Counted from the first letter of the stretch, positions 31,461 to 40,799 are shown. The stretch: 64,000 nucleotides of DNA from Longimicrobium sp. (GCF_036388275.1 NZ_DASVSF010000003.1:52362-116361), one strand, 5' to 3'. Numbers and translations are program-made. The notes: generated by a model not told the origin, from the sequence alone.

Positions 31461-31718
31461 ATGACGCTTCGCACCTTCAACGACCCCGATGGCGTTTCGT
31501 GGACCGTGTGGGAGGTGATCCCCGACGCTTCCCGGTCCAGCCAGTCGCTTCCCGAGCTGATGGTGGGCGGGTGGCTGTGCTTTCAATGTGGCGACGTGAC
31601 GCGCCGTTTCTATCCGCTTCCCGCGGACTGGGCGGGGTTCAGCGAGTCCGAGATGTGGCTACTGCTGCGCGCCGCCGTTTCGCCGCAGGAGCAGCGGGAC
31701 GGGATGGACCCCGCCTAA
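31461..31718 (+). CDS. Small hypothetical protein
   Basis: This 85-residue protein starts MTLRTFNDPDGVSWTVWEVI, then LPELMVGGWLCFQCGDVTRR and YPLPADWAGFSESEMWLLL. Balanced composition, conserved-looking Trp/Tyr positions and a compact size suggest a real protein. Only one CxxC is present, so a zinc site would need a dimer. It stands between the thioredoxin and S9 peptidase genes. Function unknown. Confidence 0.6.
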   Translation: MTLRTFNDPDGVSWTVWEVIPDASRSSQSLPELMVGGWLCFQCGDVTRRFYPLPADWAGFSESEMWLLLRAAVSPQEQRDGMDPA

Positions 31719-31822
31719 GCTTTGACCGAACGCCGGGCGCCTGCCGCGCTTGCCGCCCGGCGCGATGGTCTCTACGATGGGGGAAGTTGCCCGTTTCCAT
31801 TCGCCGATGGCAAAGGAACCCC

Positions 31823-33904
31823 ATGAACACTCTCCGTCCGGCGGCCGCCGCCGTCGCGCTGGTGCTGGCCGCGGGCGTTGCCCCGCTCCCCGTCGCCGCG
31901 CAGGAGGTTCGCTCCGACTCGCTGTTCACCACCGCCCGCATCCTGGACTTCGAGACGGTTGCCGATCCGCAGATTTCTCCCGACGGGCGCCACGTGGTCT
32001 ACACCCGGCGCTGGGTAGACAAGCTGAAGGACCGGTGGGAATCCAGCCTGTGGATCGTGAACGCCGACGGCACCCGCAACCGGTTCCTGGTGAACGGATC
32101 CAACGCCACGTGGTCGCCGGATGGAACCCGCATCGCCTACCTGGCCGAGGGAGAGCCCAAGGGGACGCAGGTGTGGGTGAAGTACCTGGATGCCGAGGGC
32201 GCCAGCCAGGTCACCCGCCTTTCCGAGAACCCCGCCAACGTGCGCTGGTCTCCCGACGGACGGTCGCTGGGCTTTACGCAGTTCGTGCCGCAGGAAACCC
32301 CCTGGAAGATCGACCTTCCCGCCGCGCCCGCGGGAGCGCAGTGGACCGAGGCGCCCCGCGTGGTCAACCGGCTGCACTACCGGGCCGACCGGCAGGGGTT
32401 CCTCAAGGCCGGCAACATTCACCTGTTCGTGGTTCCCGCGGATGGCGGAACGGCGCGCCAGGTGACGACGGGCGACTGGAGCGTAGGGTCGCGCTTCGAC
32501 CAGCTTCCCGGCGGCGTGGCGTGGGACTGGATGCCCGACGGGAGAACCGTCGTCATCGAGGGGTTGAAGATCGAGAACCCCGACAGCATCTACCGCGACT
32601 CGTACCTGTACGCGGTAAACGTGGCGAACGGCGCGGTGCGCCAGCTGACGCCCGACCGCGGGAGTTGGGGAAAGCCGGCCGTTTCTCCCGACGGCAGCCA
32701 GATCGCCTTCGTGGGCGCGCCGTATTCGCGGATGAGCTACCGCGCGGGCGACCTGTGGCTGATGCGCGCGGACGGCGGGGGCATCCGGCGCATCTCCGGC
32801 AACTTCGACCGCGATCCCGACAACCTGGTCTGGGCCGCGAACGGCGGCGGCGTGTACTTCACGGCCCAGAGCGAAGGAGCGAGCAACGTCTATTTCGCCC
32901 CGCTCCAGGGCGGCGTGCGGCCGGTGACCCGGGGCGCGCAGGTGCTCACGCTCAACTCCCTGTCCCGCGGCGGCGTGGGCGTAGGCGTACGCAGCACGGC
33001 GCGTGAGCCCGGCGACGTGGTGCGCTTCGAGGCGCGCAACCCGGGCGAGGTCACACGCCTGACGCGGGTGAACGACGACGTGCTGCAGAACGTGGCGCTT
33101 GGCGAGGTCGAGGAGATCTGGTACACCTCGTCGGGCGGGGCGCGGGTGCAGGGGTGGATCGTAAAGCCCCCGTCGTTCGACCCGGCGCGCAAGTACCCGC
33201 TGCTCATGGAGATCCACGGGGGCCCGCACGCCATGTACAACGTGGGCTTCAACACGATGTTCCAGAACTTCGCCGCGAACGGGTTCGTGGTGCTGTACAC
33301 CAACCCGCGCGGCAGCACCGGGTACGGCACCGAGTTCGGCAACGCCATCCAGCGCGCGTACCCCAGCGTGGACTACGACGACCTGATGGCGGGTGTGGAC
33401 GCGGTGATCGCCCGCGGGTACGTAGACCCCGCCAACCTCTTCGTGGGGGGATGCAGCGGCGGGGGCGTGCTCACCAGCTGGGTGATCGGCCACACCGAGC
33501 GCTTCCGCGCGGCGGCCGTGCGCTGTCCGGTGATCAACTGGCTGCGCTTCGCGGGCCAGACCGACGTTCCGCTGTTCGTGTCCAACTTCTTCGACCGGCC
33601 CTTCTGGGAAGATCCGCAGGCCTGGCTGAAGCAGTCGCCCCTGATGTACGTGGGCAACGTAAAGACCCCCACGCTGATCATGACCGGCGAACTGGACCTG
33701 CGGACGCCCATGCCGCAGTCCGAGGAATACTTCGCCGCGCTGAAGATGCGGGGCGTTCCCACGACGCTGCTCCGCTTCGCGGGCGAGTACCACGGCACCG
33801 GGTCGCGGCCCTCCAACTGGATGAGGACGCAGCTGTACATGATGGACTGGTACCGCCGCTGGGGCACCTTCGACGACGCGGCGCCACGAGCGGCGGCACC
33901 CTGA
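31823..33904 (+). CDS. S9-family prolyl oligopeptidase, secreted
   Basis: This 693-residue protein starts MNTLRPAAAAVALVLAAGVA with AAAGGAAC before the ATG and a signal peptide ending VAAQ. A beta-propeller (IVNADGTRNRFLVNGSNATW, SPDGRHVVYTRRWVD) leads to the alpha/beta hydrolase domain with MEIHGGPHAMYNVGFN and VGGCSGGGVLTSW (Ser545). The acid region is TGELDLRTPMPQSEEYF and the catalytic His is in GEYHGTGSRPSNW. It probably cleaves short peptides in the periplasm or outside the cell. An upstream frame extension has no signal peptide and was rejected. Confidence 0.92.
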   Translation: MNTLRPAAAAVALVLAAGVAPLPVAAQEVRSDSLFTTARILDFETVADPQISPDGRHVVYTRRWVDKLKDRWESSLWIVNADGTRNRFLVNGSNATWSPDGTRIAYLAEGEPKGTQVWVKYLDAEGASQVTRLSENPANVRWSPDGRSLGFTQFVPQETPWKIDLPAAPAGAQWTEAPRVVNRLHYRADRQGFLKAGNIHLFVVPADGGTARQVTTGDWSVGSRFDQLPGGVAWDWMPDGRTVVIEGLKIENPDSIYRDSYLYAVNVANGAVRQLTPDRGSWGKPAVSPDGSQIAFVGAPYSRMSYRAGDLWLMRADGGGIRRISGNFDRDPDNLVWAANGGGVYFTAQSEGASNVYFAPLQGGVRPVTRGAQVLTLNSLSRGGVGVGVRSTAREPGDVVRFEARNPGEVTRLTRVNDDVLQNVALGEVEEIWYTSSGGARVQGWIVKPPSFDPARKYPLLMEIHGGPHAMYNVGFNTMFQNFAANGFVVLYTNPRGSTGYGTEFGNAIQRAYPSVDYDDLMAGVDAVIARGYVDPANLFVGGCSGGGVLTSWVIGHTERFRAAAVRCPVINWLRFAGQTDVPLFVSNFFDRPFWEDPQAWLKQSPLMYVGNVKTPTLIMTGELDLRTPMPQSEEYFAALKMRGVPTTLLRFAGEYHGTGSRPSNWMRTQLYMMDWYRRWGTFDDAAPRAAAP

Positions 33905-33925
33905 TCGCAGCCGCGCAGGACTGAT

Positions 33926-33960
33926 GAGCCGCGGAGGTGCTGGATGCGCCTCCGCGGCTC
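33926..33960. terminator. Bidirectional hairpin terminator
   Basis: GAGCCGCGGAGG / CCTCCGCGGCTC arms (33926-33937, 33949-33960) lie between convergent genes, the S9 peptidase (+) and the NtrC-type regulator (-). Confidence 0.65.
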
Positions 33961-33993
33961 GCTGTGTACCGGCCTGAACCCGGATCGCCGGTG

Positions 33994-35394
33994 CTACGCC
34001 GATGGGCCGGGTCCGTCTGCCGGCCCTTCCCGCGTGAGTCCCAGCGAGCGCAGCCGCTTCTGCAGGCTCTGGCGGTGCAGGTCCAGCGCGCGGGCGGTGG
34101 CGGACACGTTGTCGCCGTGCCTCTCCAGCGCGGCGGCCAGGAAGCGCCGCTCCCACGCCTCCATCGCCCGGTCGCGCGCCTCGGCGAAGGGGAGGTCGGC
34201 GAGCGCGGCATCCACCGGCCCCACGGGCGCGCGGCTCTCCGCCAGCTGCGGCGGCACGTCCCCCGCCCCGATCTCGTCCTCCTCGGCCATCACCACCGCC
34301 CGCTCTACCGCGTTGCGCAGCTCGCGCACGTTCCCCGGCCAGTCATAGGACAGCAGAAGACGCCGCGCGGCGTCGGAAAAGCCGCGCACAGGCCGTCCGT
34401 AGCGCCCGGCGAAGTGCGCCAGGAAGTGCAGCGCCAAGGGCATCACGTCCTCGCGCCGGTCGCGCAGCGGCGGGATCTGGAGGGCGATCACGCGCAGCCG
34501 GTACAGGAGGTCGTCGCGGAAGGCGCCGGAGGCGACCATGGCCTCCAGCGGGCGATTGGTGGCCGCGACCATCCGTACGTCCACGGGCACGGGCTTCGTC
34601 GATCCCAGCCGGGTCACCTGCCGCTCCTCCAACGCCCGCAGAAGCTTGGCCTGCGCGGGCGGAGCCAGGTCGCCCACCTCGTCCAGGAACAGCGTGCCGC
34701 CGTCCGCCGCCTCGAACAGCCCCTCCGCGTCGCGGTCCGCGCCCGTGAACGCGCCGCGCACGTGGCCGAACAGCTCGCGCTCCACCAGCTCGCCGGGAAG
34801 CGCGGAGCAGTTGAGGGCGATGAACGGCCCCGTGCGCCGCCGGCTCTCGTCGTGCACGGCGCGGGCGACCAGTTCCTTGCCGGTGCCGCTCTCGCCGGTA
34901 ACGAGCACCGTGGCTTCCGTAGGCGCGGCGCGCCGGATGACGCGCACCACCTCGCGCAGCGCCGCAGAGTCGCCGATCAGCCCGCGGAAGTCGCCCGCCA
35001 GCTCGCGCCGCAGCCGCCCGTTCTCGGCGCGCAGCGAAAGCACTTCGCGCGCGCGGCGGACCACGGCGCGGATTTCGTCGTTGTCGAAGGGCTTGGGAAC
35101 GTAGCCGTACGCGCCCTGCCCCAGCGCGCGCACCGCCGTCCGCTCGTCCCCGTGCGCGGTGACGAGGACGAAGAGGGTTTCGGGATGGCGGGCGCGGACC
35201 TCCTCCAGCAGCGCCATTCCGTCCATCGCCGGCATGGTGAGGTCGGAAAGGACGAGGTCGGCAGGCGCCTGCTCCAGCGCAGCGAGGGCCGCGGGCGCGT
35301 GCTCGGCCTCGCGCACCTCGTGCCCGTCGTCCTGCAGAAGCTCCATGAGCGAAAAGCGGATCGCTCGCTCGTCATCGACGACCAGGATTCTCAC
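33994..35394 (-). CDS. Sigma-54-dependent response regulator (NtrC family)
   Basis: This 466-residue protein has a receiver domain (MRILVVDDERAIRFSLMELL, phosphoacceptor Asp in LVLSDLTMPAMDG). An AAA+ domain follows with Walker A GESGTGKELVARAV, the sigma-54 contact loop GAFTGA, Walker B GGTLFLDEVG and YDWPGNVRELRNAVERAV. The C-terminal Fis-type helix-turn-helix is NVSATARALDLHRQSLQKRL. It is encoded with the kinase at 35985, separated by the DUF433 gene. The ATG overlaps the DUF433 stop by 4 nt. Confidence 0.95.
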   Translation of the reverse strand: MRILVVDDERAIRFSLMELLQDDGHEVREAEHAPAALAALEQAPADLVLSDLTMPAMDGMALLEEVRARHPETLFVLVTAHGDERTAVRALGQGAYGYVPKPFDNDEIRAVVRRAREVLSLRAENGRLRRELAGDFRGLIGDSAALREVVRVIRRAAPTEATVLVTGESGTGKELVARAVHDESRRRTGPFIALNCSALPGELVERELFGHVRGAFTGADRDAEGLFEAADGGTLFLDEVGDLAPPAQAKLLRALEERQVTRLGSTKPVPVDVRMVAATNRPLEAMVASGAFRDDLLYRLRVIALQIPPLRDRREDVMPLALHFLAHFAGRYGRPVRGFSDAARRLLLSYDWPGNVRELRNAVERAVVMAEEDEIGAGDVPPQLAESRAPVGPVDAALADLPFAEARDRAMEAWERRFLAAALERHGDNVSATARALDLHRQSLQKRLRSLGLTREGPADGPGPSA

Positions 35395-35963
35395 AGCTCG
35401 GAACCACGCAGGCGCCGGGCTCGCGCGGAGATCTCTTCCAGCGTCAGATCGCCGATCAGCGCGTCTCGCTCCTCAGTGTAGTTCCCCGCCCCGGTCGCCA
35501 TCGCGAACCCGGCAACAGCTGGGCTGCGACGAATCAGGAGCGATGCGTACTGCATCACGGCTTGGATGTCCTCGCGTTCAAGGTTCTCGAACTCCTCCAG
35601 CACTTCGTCCATGCTCGACCCTGCACCCAGCAGATCGAGGATGTCGATCACGCGGATGCGATAGCCCCGGATACATGGCTGGCCCCCGCATTGTGCGGCA
35701 TTGACGGTGATGCGGTCCGGCAGGTTCGGGGTCGTCGAAACGCTTGCATCGGACGAACGCGTGGGGAACCGGCGGCGCGCTTCCGCGAAGAACTCGTCCT
35801 GCGTCATATCGCCAAACAGCGCGTCACGCTCTTCTGTGTAGTTCCCCAACCCGATGTTGAACTGGCTGAGGAAACGAAGCGTGTCGGCGACGCCCATCTC
35901 GCGAGTGAGCAGGGTCATCGCGTCATCCGTGATTTCGCTGATCGATCGGACAGTTACGCCCAT
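35391..35963 (-). CDS. DUF433-containing protein with duplicated flanking motif
   Basis: This 190-residue protein has a strong AGGAGGTGG ribosome site. The centre (DRITVNAAQCGGQPCIRGYR, VIDILDLLGAGSSMDEVLEE, REDIQAVMQYAS) is a DUF433 fold, usually a stand-alone antitoxin of about 75 residues. On each side lies a copy of a motif: GLGNYTEERDALFGDMTQDE in the N-terminal half and GAGNYTEERDALIGDLTLEE at the end. The gene is inserted between a histidine kinase and its regulator with overlapping codons, so it is co-expressed with them. No partner toxin was seen. Confidence 0.75.
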   Translation of the reverse strand: MGVTVRSISEITDDAMTLLTREMGVADTLRFLSQFNIGLGNYTEERDALFGDMTQDEFFAEARRRFPTRSSDASVSTTPNLPDRITVNAAQCGGQPCIRGYRIRVIDILDLLGAGSSMDEVLEEFENLEREDIQAVMQYASLLIRRSPAVAGFAMATGAGNYTEERDALIGDLTLEEISARARRLRGSEL

Positions 35964-35984
35964 CGTTCCACCTCCTGAACCAAC

Positions 35985-37337
35985 TCACGGACTTACCGGA
36001 TTCGTCACTGGGACGCTCGATCTTGGGATCATGATGCGGAACTCGGCGCCGCCGCCGGGGGCGTCGCCTACCTCCGCCATCCACCCTTCCTCTCGCGACA
36101 GGCGGCGGACGACGGCGAGGCCCAGCCCGGTGCCCGCGCCGCCGGTGTGGAAGGGCTCCCAGATGAGCTCGCGCTGGTCGCGGGGCACCCCAGGGCCGGA
36201 ATCGCGCACCGTGATCTCCAGTCCGCCCGACACCTCGCGCGCGGCGAGCGAAACCGTGCCGCCGACGGGCGAGGCCGCGACCGCGTTCAGCAGCAGGTTC
36301 AGCAGCGCCTGCGCCAGCGGCTCGCGGGCGCCGGGCGCCGTCAGCCCGCGTGCGTCCAACGACAGGCGCACGCCTGCCTTTTCCGCCCGGCCCGCCACCA
36401 GCAGCCCCAGGTCCTCGAACAGCGGACCTAGTGGCGTGCTCGCTCCCGCATCCCTCAGCCGCGGGGCGCGCTTGGCGATACCCAGCAGGTTGGTCACCAG
36501 CCGCTCCACGCGGCCCACCTCTTCCAGGATCACGGATGCGTAGCGCCGCCGCTTGTCGTCCGGGATCTCCTCCTCCGCCAGCCGCTGGGCGAGTGAGCGC
36601 ACGCCGGTGAGCGGATTGCGGATTTCGTGCGCCAGCGAGGCGCTCAGCTCGCCGACGACCGCCAGCCGCTCCTGCTCCGCCGCGGCGGCCGCCAACTCTC
36701 CGGTGCGGACGGCACGCACCTCGATGTTGTAGAAGCGCAGCCGCGCCACGCCCACGAACAGCAGCAGCTGGATCCACACCATGGCCAGCGGCATCACGTA
36801 GATGCCCAGCGACCCGCGGGTGAGCACGCTGCTCAGAATCCCGATGGGCATCACCATCACGATCCCCAGGAGCAGCGTGCGCCCCAGCCGCCGCTCGGCC
36901 GCGGAACTGCGCGGCTCGCGGCGCATGATCCGCACGAACAGCGCGGTCGCCAGCACCCATCCGCCGATCGTCCACGTGAGCAGAACCGGCCGGGCATAGC
37001 TCATCGTCACCAGGTGCTGGTCCAGCGGCAGCAGCGCGAACCCAAGGCCGAGGGCGCCCAGTGCGTAGGGCAGCGAGCGCACCGTCTGCATCAGCGCGAA
37101 CGCCAGGAAGAACCCCGGCGACAGGTGCACCGCGCCGCTGATCCACGGCCGCCACGTATCCCACTCGCCCGTGGCGAAGCCCATGCCCTGCGCGAACAGC
37201 CAGACCGCGATGCACAGCTGGAAGAGCGCGTACCACCGCACGCCGGCGCTGCGCGGGTTGAACAGCAGCAGCGTGAGGGCGGAAAAGACGGTGACCCCTA
37301 GTGCGAAGAACGCCTCTCCCGCCGCCAGTGCGTTCAT
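35985..37337 (-). CDS. Membrane sensor histidine kinase
   Basis: This 450-residue protein starts MNALAAGEAFFALGVTVFSA and has about seven N-terminal membrane helices forming a 7TM-type sensor. The H-box is VVGELSASLAHEIRNPLTGV. The ATPase has NLLLNAVAAS (N-box), VRDSGPGVP (G1), and GGAGTGLGLAVVRRL (G2). It should phosphorylate the NtrC-type regulator encoded two genes downstream. The start overlaps the TonB-receptor stop (TGATG), linking outer-membrane transport and signalling. Confidence 0.92.
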   Translation of the reverse strand: MNALAAGEAFFALGVTVFSALTLLLFNPRSAGVRWYALFQLCIAVWLFAQGMGFATGEWDTWRPWISGAVHLSPGFFLAFALMQTVRSLPYALGALGLGFALLPLDQHLVTMSYARPVLLTWTIGGWVLATALFVRIMRREPRSSAAERRLGRTLLLGIVMVMPIGILSSVLTRGSLGIYVMPLAMVWIQLLLFVGVARLRFYNIEVRAVRTGELAAAAAEQERLAVVGELSASLAHEIRNPLTGVRSLAQRLAEEEIPDDKRRRYASVILEEVGRVERLVTNLLGIAKRAPRLRDAGASTPLGPLFEDLGLLVAGRAEKAGVRLSLDARGLTAPGAREPLAQALLNLLLNAVAASPVGGTVSLAAREVSGGLEITVRDSGPGVPRDQRELIWEPFHTGGAGTGLGLAVVRRLSREEGWMAEVGDAPGGGAEFRIMIPRSSVPVTNPVSP

Positions 37338-39862
37338 CAGAAGGTGAGCCCCAGGCCCAGGACGAGGGTGCGCTGCGAGAAGTAGGAGTGGACGGGGCGG
37401 CGCTCGGCGTAGCCGTCGCTGTAGGTATACCCCTGCACGTTCTTTCTGTCCAGCAGGTTCAGCATTTCCAGGTACACGATGCCGATGCCCGCGCGCATGG
37501 GCAGGTAGCGGCTGATGCGCCCGTCCAGCCGCGCGTACCCCGGCAGCCGGGACCCGTGCACCGCGCCGTAGATGGGCGAGATGCGCCCGCCCGCGCCCGT
37601 CCGCCCGCCGTCGATGTCCGTGAACGGGCGGCCGCTGCCCAGCCGCAGCGTGCTTCCCAGCTCCCACATCGGCCGTACGCTCCACCGCGCCACGCCCGTC
37701 AGCGAGTGCCGCACGTCCACGGCGGAGGGCACGCTGCCGCCGTCCTCCAGGTCTACCCGGCCGTCCAGGAACGAGTAGGTGATCCAGCCGTTCAGGCGGC
37801 GCTCGCCGCTCCACCGGACTATGGCGTCCATCCCGGCCACGCGCCCCGCCTCGATCCGCGGCCCGTCCCCGTCTTCAGCATATCCGCCGTAGCGCTTGAC
37901 GTAGCCCTCCACCTTGAGCGAGGGATCGCCGGCGCGCTCCGCGCCCGCCACCAGGTGCTCCGCCCGCGTGGGAATGCCGCCGGGTGTGCCTGCATCGGGC
38001 ACACGGTACTTCGTGCGCCAGCGGCCCTGGTGGAACAGCCCGCCGCCGAAGCGCAGGGTCCACTCACCCGTGCGGTACGCCAGCGCGAGGCGCGGGTCCG
38101 CAGTCCACGACTCCTCGCCCGGCAGGCGGTCGGCGCGCACGCCAGCGATCAGCGCCAGCGAGGGCGAGAGCGCGCGCTCCACCTCCACGTAGCCGCCCAC
38201 GTGCCCCGCATCGTCGCTCTCGTTCAGCGCAACCGTCGGCGCGCCGGGCGACAGGCGGTCCGTCGCGGGAAAGCGGCCCGCCTCCGTGGCGTCCATCCAC
38301 GCACCCTCCACCCCCACCGACACACGCCCGCCGCCGGGGAGCGACACGTCCGCGTCCACCCGCCCGGTGGCGCCGCGGTCCGTACGCTCGCGGTCCAGCA
38401 CGCCGAAGGTGAAGTGGGTGCTCCGCCGCGAGCCGCTGACCGTGCCCCGCAGCGCCACGAGGTCGCCCGCCAGCAGCGTGCGCCCGCTGAGCGACGCCAG
38501 GCGGTTGCTGCCGCGGCTTTCGAACGGACCCGTCCAGCCGTACGCATCCACGTCGCGAGAAAGCACGTCCTCGTCCGCGAGCGCCACCAGCTTCACCTCG
38601 CTCCCCGCGCGCGGCTCCCACACGGCGCCGCCCATCCCCTCCACCGCGGCGGGGGCGCGCTGGAACTCGCCCTCGCGGCCGTGCATGGCCATCATCAGCC
38701 GCGCGTCGGTCGCCCGGACGGTGGCCCAGGCGCCGGTGTTGGGCGACGTGGGCAGGTCGATGCGGGTGCCCGCCTGCACCGTGTTGGCGTTCAGCCGCAC
38801 CGTGCGCGTGTCTGGCCGGCCGATGGTACGCACGTCCAGCACGCCGCTGAGCGCGTTGCCGTAGCGCGCGCCGAAGCCGCCGCTGGAAAAGTAGGCCGCG
38901 TCCAGCACCTGCGCGTCCAGGATGCCGAACGAGGCGCCGCTCAGCGTCTCGTAGCGCCCGGGGTAGAAGAGCCGCGCGCCGTCCACGAACACCGGCGACT
39001 CCGCCGGGTCGCCGCCGCGCACGTACAGGTCGCTCCCCTCGCCGGCCCGCGTGGCGCCGGGGCCGGTCTGGAACGCCTGCATGATGTCGGCGGTGCCGCC
39101 CGGCGTCACCAGCACGTCCACGCGCGTCAGCGCCACCTGGCTGCGGGTGTCGTCCATGCGCGTGCCGGCCTCCACGACGATCGGCGCCAGCGCGAGCGCC
39201 GGTCCGCCCTCGCGCCCGGCCGCGGCCACGGCACCGGCCGGAGCGCCCCCGAGCCGCGCCCGCAGCTCCGCGTGCTCCGGAAAGAGCGCGGCGCCGCGAC
39301 GCCAGACGGCCAGCGCATCCTCCTCGCGCTTCACTCGGCGGTACAGGTCGCCCAGGACCAGGTAGGTCCGCGCGAAGCCGGGCCGCGTGCCTTCGCCCTG
39401 CTGGCGCAGCAGGATCTCCAGGTGGCGGATGGCTTCGGGTCCGCGCCCCAGGAACTCGGGCGTGTGAAAGTGGTGCATGGCCAGGGTGAAGCGCGCCTCC
39501 CAGTGGGTGCTGTCGATCTGCAGCGCCTCTTCCAGCAGGGTGTTCGCCTGCCCGATGAGCGTGCCCTTCCCCATCATGTCGGCGAAGGGCAGCTCGCAGC
39601 CGGCACGCAGGTTGGCCATCCTTACCCGCGGCTCCACACCCCTGGGCTCGGCCCGCAGCCACTCGGCGAGGAGCGCCGACGCGCGCTGCGCCGCGGGCCG
39701 CGCCGCCGCCTCGTCCTTGCGCGCGCCCGCCGCGCTGCACTCCTGCACCGCGGCTCGCGCCTCGGCCGCCTTCTCCGCCGGGAACTGCTGTGCGTGCAGG
39801 GTTCCCGCCCAGGATGCCGTCAACAGCATCGTCGCACTGATCGTTCTCGCTATGGATTTCAT
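37337..39862 (-). CDS. TonB-dependent receptor with N-terminal TPR-like domain
   Basis: This 841-residue protein has a signal peptide (MKSIARTISATMLLTASWAG, cleavage near HAQ). A helical TPR-like region (about residues 30-220: LLEEALQIDSTHWEARFTLA, TYLVLGDLYRRVKREEDALA) comes first. A TonB plug (ADIMQAFQTGPGATRAGEGS, LYVRGGDPAESPVFVDGARL) and a beta-barrel ending LVLGLGLTF follow. The ligand is unknown. The TPR region in front of the plug is unusual and could contact a periplasmic partner. It heads an operon with a kinase, a DUF433 protein and a regulator. Confidence 0.9.
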   Translation of the reverse strand: MKSIARTISATMLLTASWAGTLHAQQFPAEKAAEARAAVQECSAAGARKDEAAARPAAQRASALLAEWLRAEPRGVEPRVRMANLRAGCELPFADMMGKGTLIGQANTLLEEALQIDSTHWEARFTLAMHHFHTPEFLGRGPEAIRHLEILLRQQGEGTRPGFARTYLVLGDLYRRVKREEDALAVWRRGAALFPEHAELRARLGGAPAGAVAAAGREGGPALALAPIVVEAGTRMDDTRSQVALTRVDVLVTPGGTADIMQAFQTGPGATRAGEGSDLYVRGGDPAESPVFVDGARLFYPGRYETLSGASFGILDAQVLDAAYFSSGGFGARYGNALSGVLDVRTIGRPDTRTVRLNANTVQAGTRIDLPTSPNTGAWATVRATDARLMMAMHGREGEFQRAPAAVEGMGGAVWEPRAGSEVKLVALADEDVLSRDVDAYGWTGPFESRGSNRLASLSGRTLLAGDLVALRGTVSGSRRSTHFTFGVLDRERTDRGATGRVDADVSLPGGGRVSVGVEGAWMDATEAGRFPATDRLSPGAPTVALNESDDAGHVGGYVEVERALSPSLALIAGVRADRLPGEESWTADPRLALAYRTGEWTLRFGGGLFHQGRWRTKYRVPDAGTPGGIPTRAEHLVAGAERAGDPSLKVEGYVKRYGGYAEDGDGPRIEAGRVAGMDAIVRWSGERRLNGWITYSFLDGRVDLEDGGSVPSAVDVRHSLTGVARWSVRPMWELGSTLRLGSGRPFTDIDGGRTGAGGRISPIYGAVHGSRLPGYARLDGRISRYLPMRAGIGIVYLEMLNLLDRKNVQGYTYSDGYAERRPVHSYFSQRTLVLGLGLTF

Positions 39863-39962
39863 CGTCCGCTCCGGTTGGTTGTCGATCCGTCGTGTCTACG
39901 TGGACCAACAAGGCAACCGCGGGACCGGGCTGCGCATATTCGCAAGTCGTTCGGAGACGACT

Positions 39963-40031
39963 ACTTAGGCGTTAACTAAGCCAGATGCCGGTGCAGCCGG
40001 AGCGTGTCAGGTGCAGCCGCGCGGCTGCACC
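39963..40031. promoter_or_regulatory. Inverted repeats upstream of the TonB-receptor operon
   Basis: CTTAG-GCGTTAA-CTAAG (39963-39979) and a perfect 22-bp palindrome centred on GCAGCCGCGCGGCTGC (40010-40031) lie 100-170 bp upstream of the receptor start. GGTGCAGCCG is also present as a direct repeat at 39990-39999. Spacing fits enhancer sites for an NtrC-type regulator, but no clear -24/-12 element was seen. Confidence 0.4.
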
Positions 40032-40051
40032 GTGCAGGGGGGAAACGACGA

Positions 40052-40087
40052 GAGCCGCGGAGGGGCAGTAGCGCTCCTCCGCGGCTC
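40052..40087 (-). terminator. Hairpin terminator after the 40106-40636 gene
   Basis: GAGCCGCGGAGG / CCTCCGCGGCTC arms, same sequence as the hairpin at 33926, 19 nt past the stop codon. Confidence 0.55.
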
Positions 40088-40105
40088 GTCGATCCACTCC
40101 GTGCC

Positions 40106-40636
40106 TCAATCGCCTGACACGCCGATGAAGACCAGGTGCCGGGGCTTGCCGTCTTCGTAGACGGGAAAGTAGACCGCCTCCCAGCGTGCCAGCGAGCAGC
40201 TGATCTCATGCGCCGCTTCTTCCGCCGCGTCCCGCCCGGGCTCCGTCGTGCCGAAGAACTCGCGCAGGCGTAGCTCGGAGAGCGGAATGGCGACGCCGAA
40301 GCCGCGGTACATGCCCGTACGTTCGATGTCGAGGATGGAGTGGGTTCCATCCTCCTCGGCCCACGCGACCGCCTCCTCGATGGAGGACGGCGAGCGGAAG
40401 CCCCAGGCGGCCCACCGGAACAGCTCGATCGTGGTGTACAGCGACTCCAGGACCCACAATGTCAGGCGTGTCTTCAACCGCACGTTGGGAAGATCGCGCA
40501 CGCCCACGAAGAAGTCCGGGAACTCCCACGGGCGGCGATACTGTCCCGCATCGAAGATCTCATCCCGAAGCCGGTGCAGCGCGCGGTCCGGCTGCTCGTC
40601 GTAATCGGTGAAGTACGTCCAGATGGTCGCGCCCAT
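40106..40636 (-). CDS. Hypothetical protein
   Basis: This 176-residue protein starts MGATIWTYFTDYDEQPDRAL, then AGQYRRPWEFPDFFVGVRDL and RLTLWVLESLYTTIELFRWA, ending in KPRHLVFIGVSGD. Composition is typical of a folded cytoplasmic protein and it has no signal peptide. No family recognised. The longer upstream frame is arginine/proline-rich and not credible. Confidence 0.6.
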   Translation of the reverse strand: MGATIWTYFTDYDEQPDRALHRLRDEIFDAGQYRRPWEFPDFFVGVRDLPNVRLKTRLTLWVLESLYTTIELFRWAAWGFRSPSSIEEAVAWAEEDGTHSILDIERTGMYRGFGVAIPLSELRLREFFGTTEPGRDAAEEAAHEISCSLARWEAVYFPVYEDGKPRHLVFIGVSGD

Positions 40637-40748
40637 GACGGCTCGGCGGGTGGGGGATCGGGGGGCGAGAGGCGGGTGCTGCAGGGCCTGGCCAAAACTG
40701 CGGCGGGTCCGCGCCGGGGGCAAGCGTGGCGCGCACCTGGAGGACGAC

Positions 40749-40776
40749 GAAGCCCCGTCCGCGGAGACGGGGCTTC
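40749..40776 (-). terminator. Terminator of the MNT/HEPN pair
   Basis: GAAGCCCCGTC / GACGGGGCTTC arms with a 6-nt loop, 23 nt past the HEPN gene stop. Confidence 0.55.
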
Positions 40777-40799
40777 GTGGGCCTGACGGGTCGATCGCG

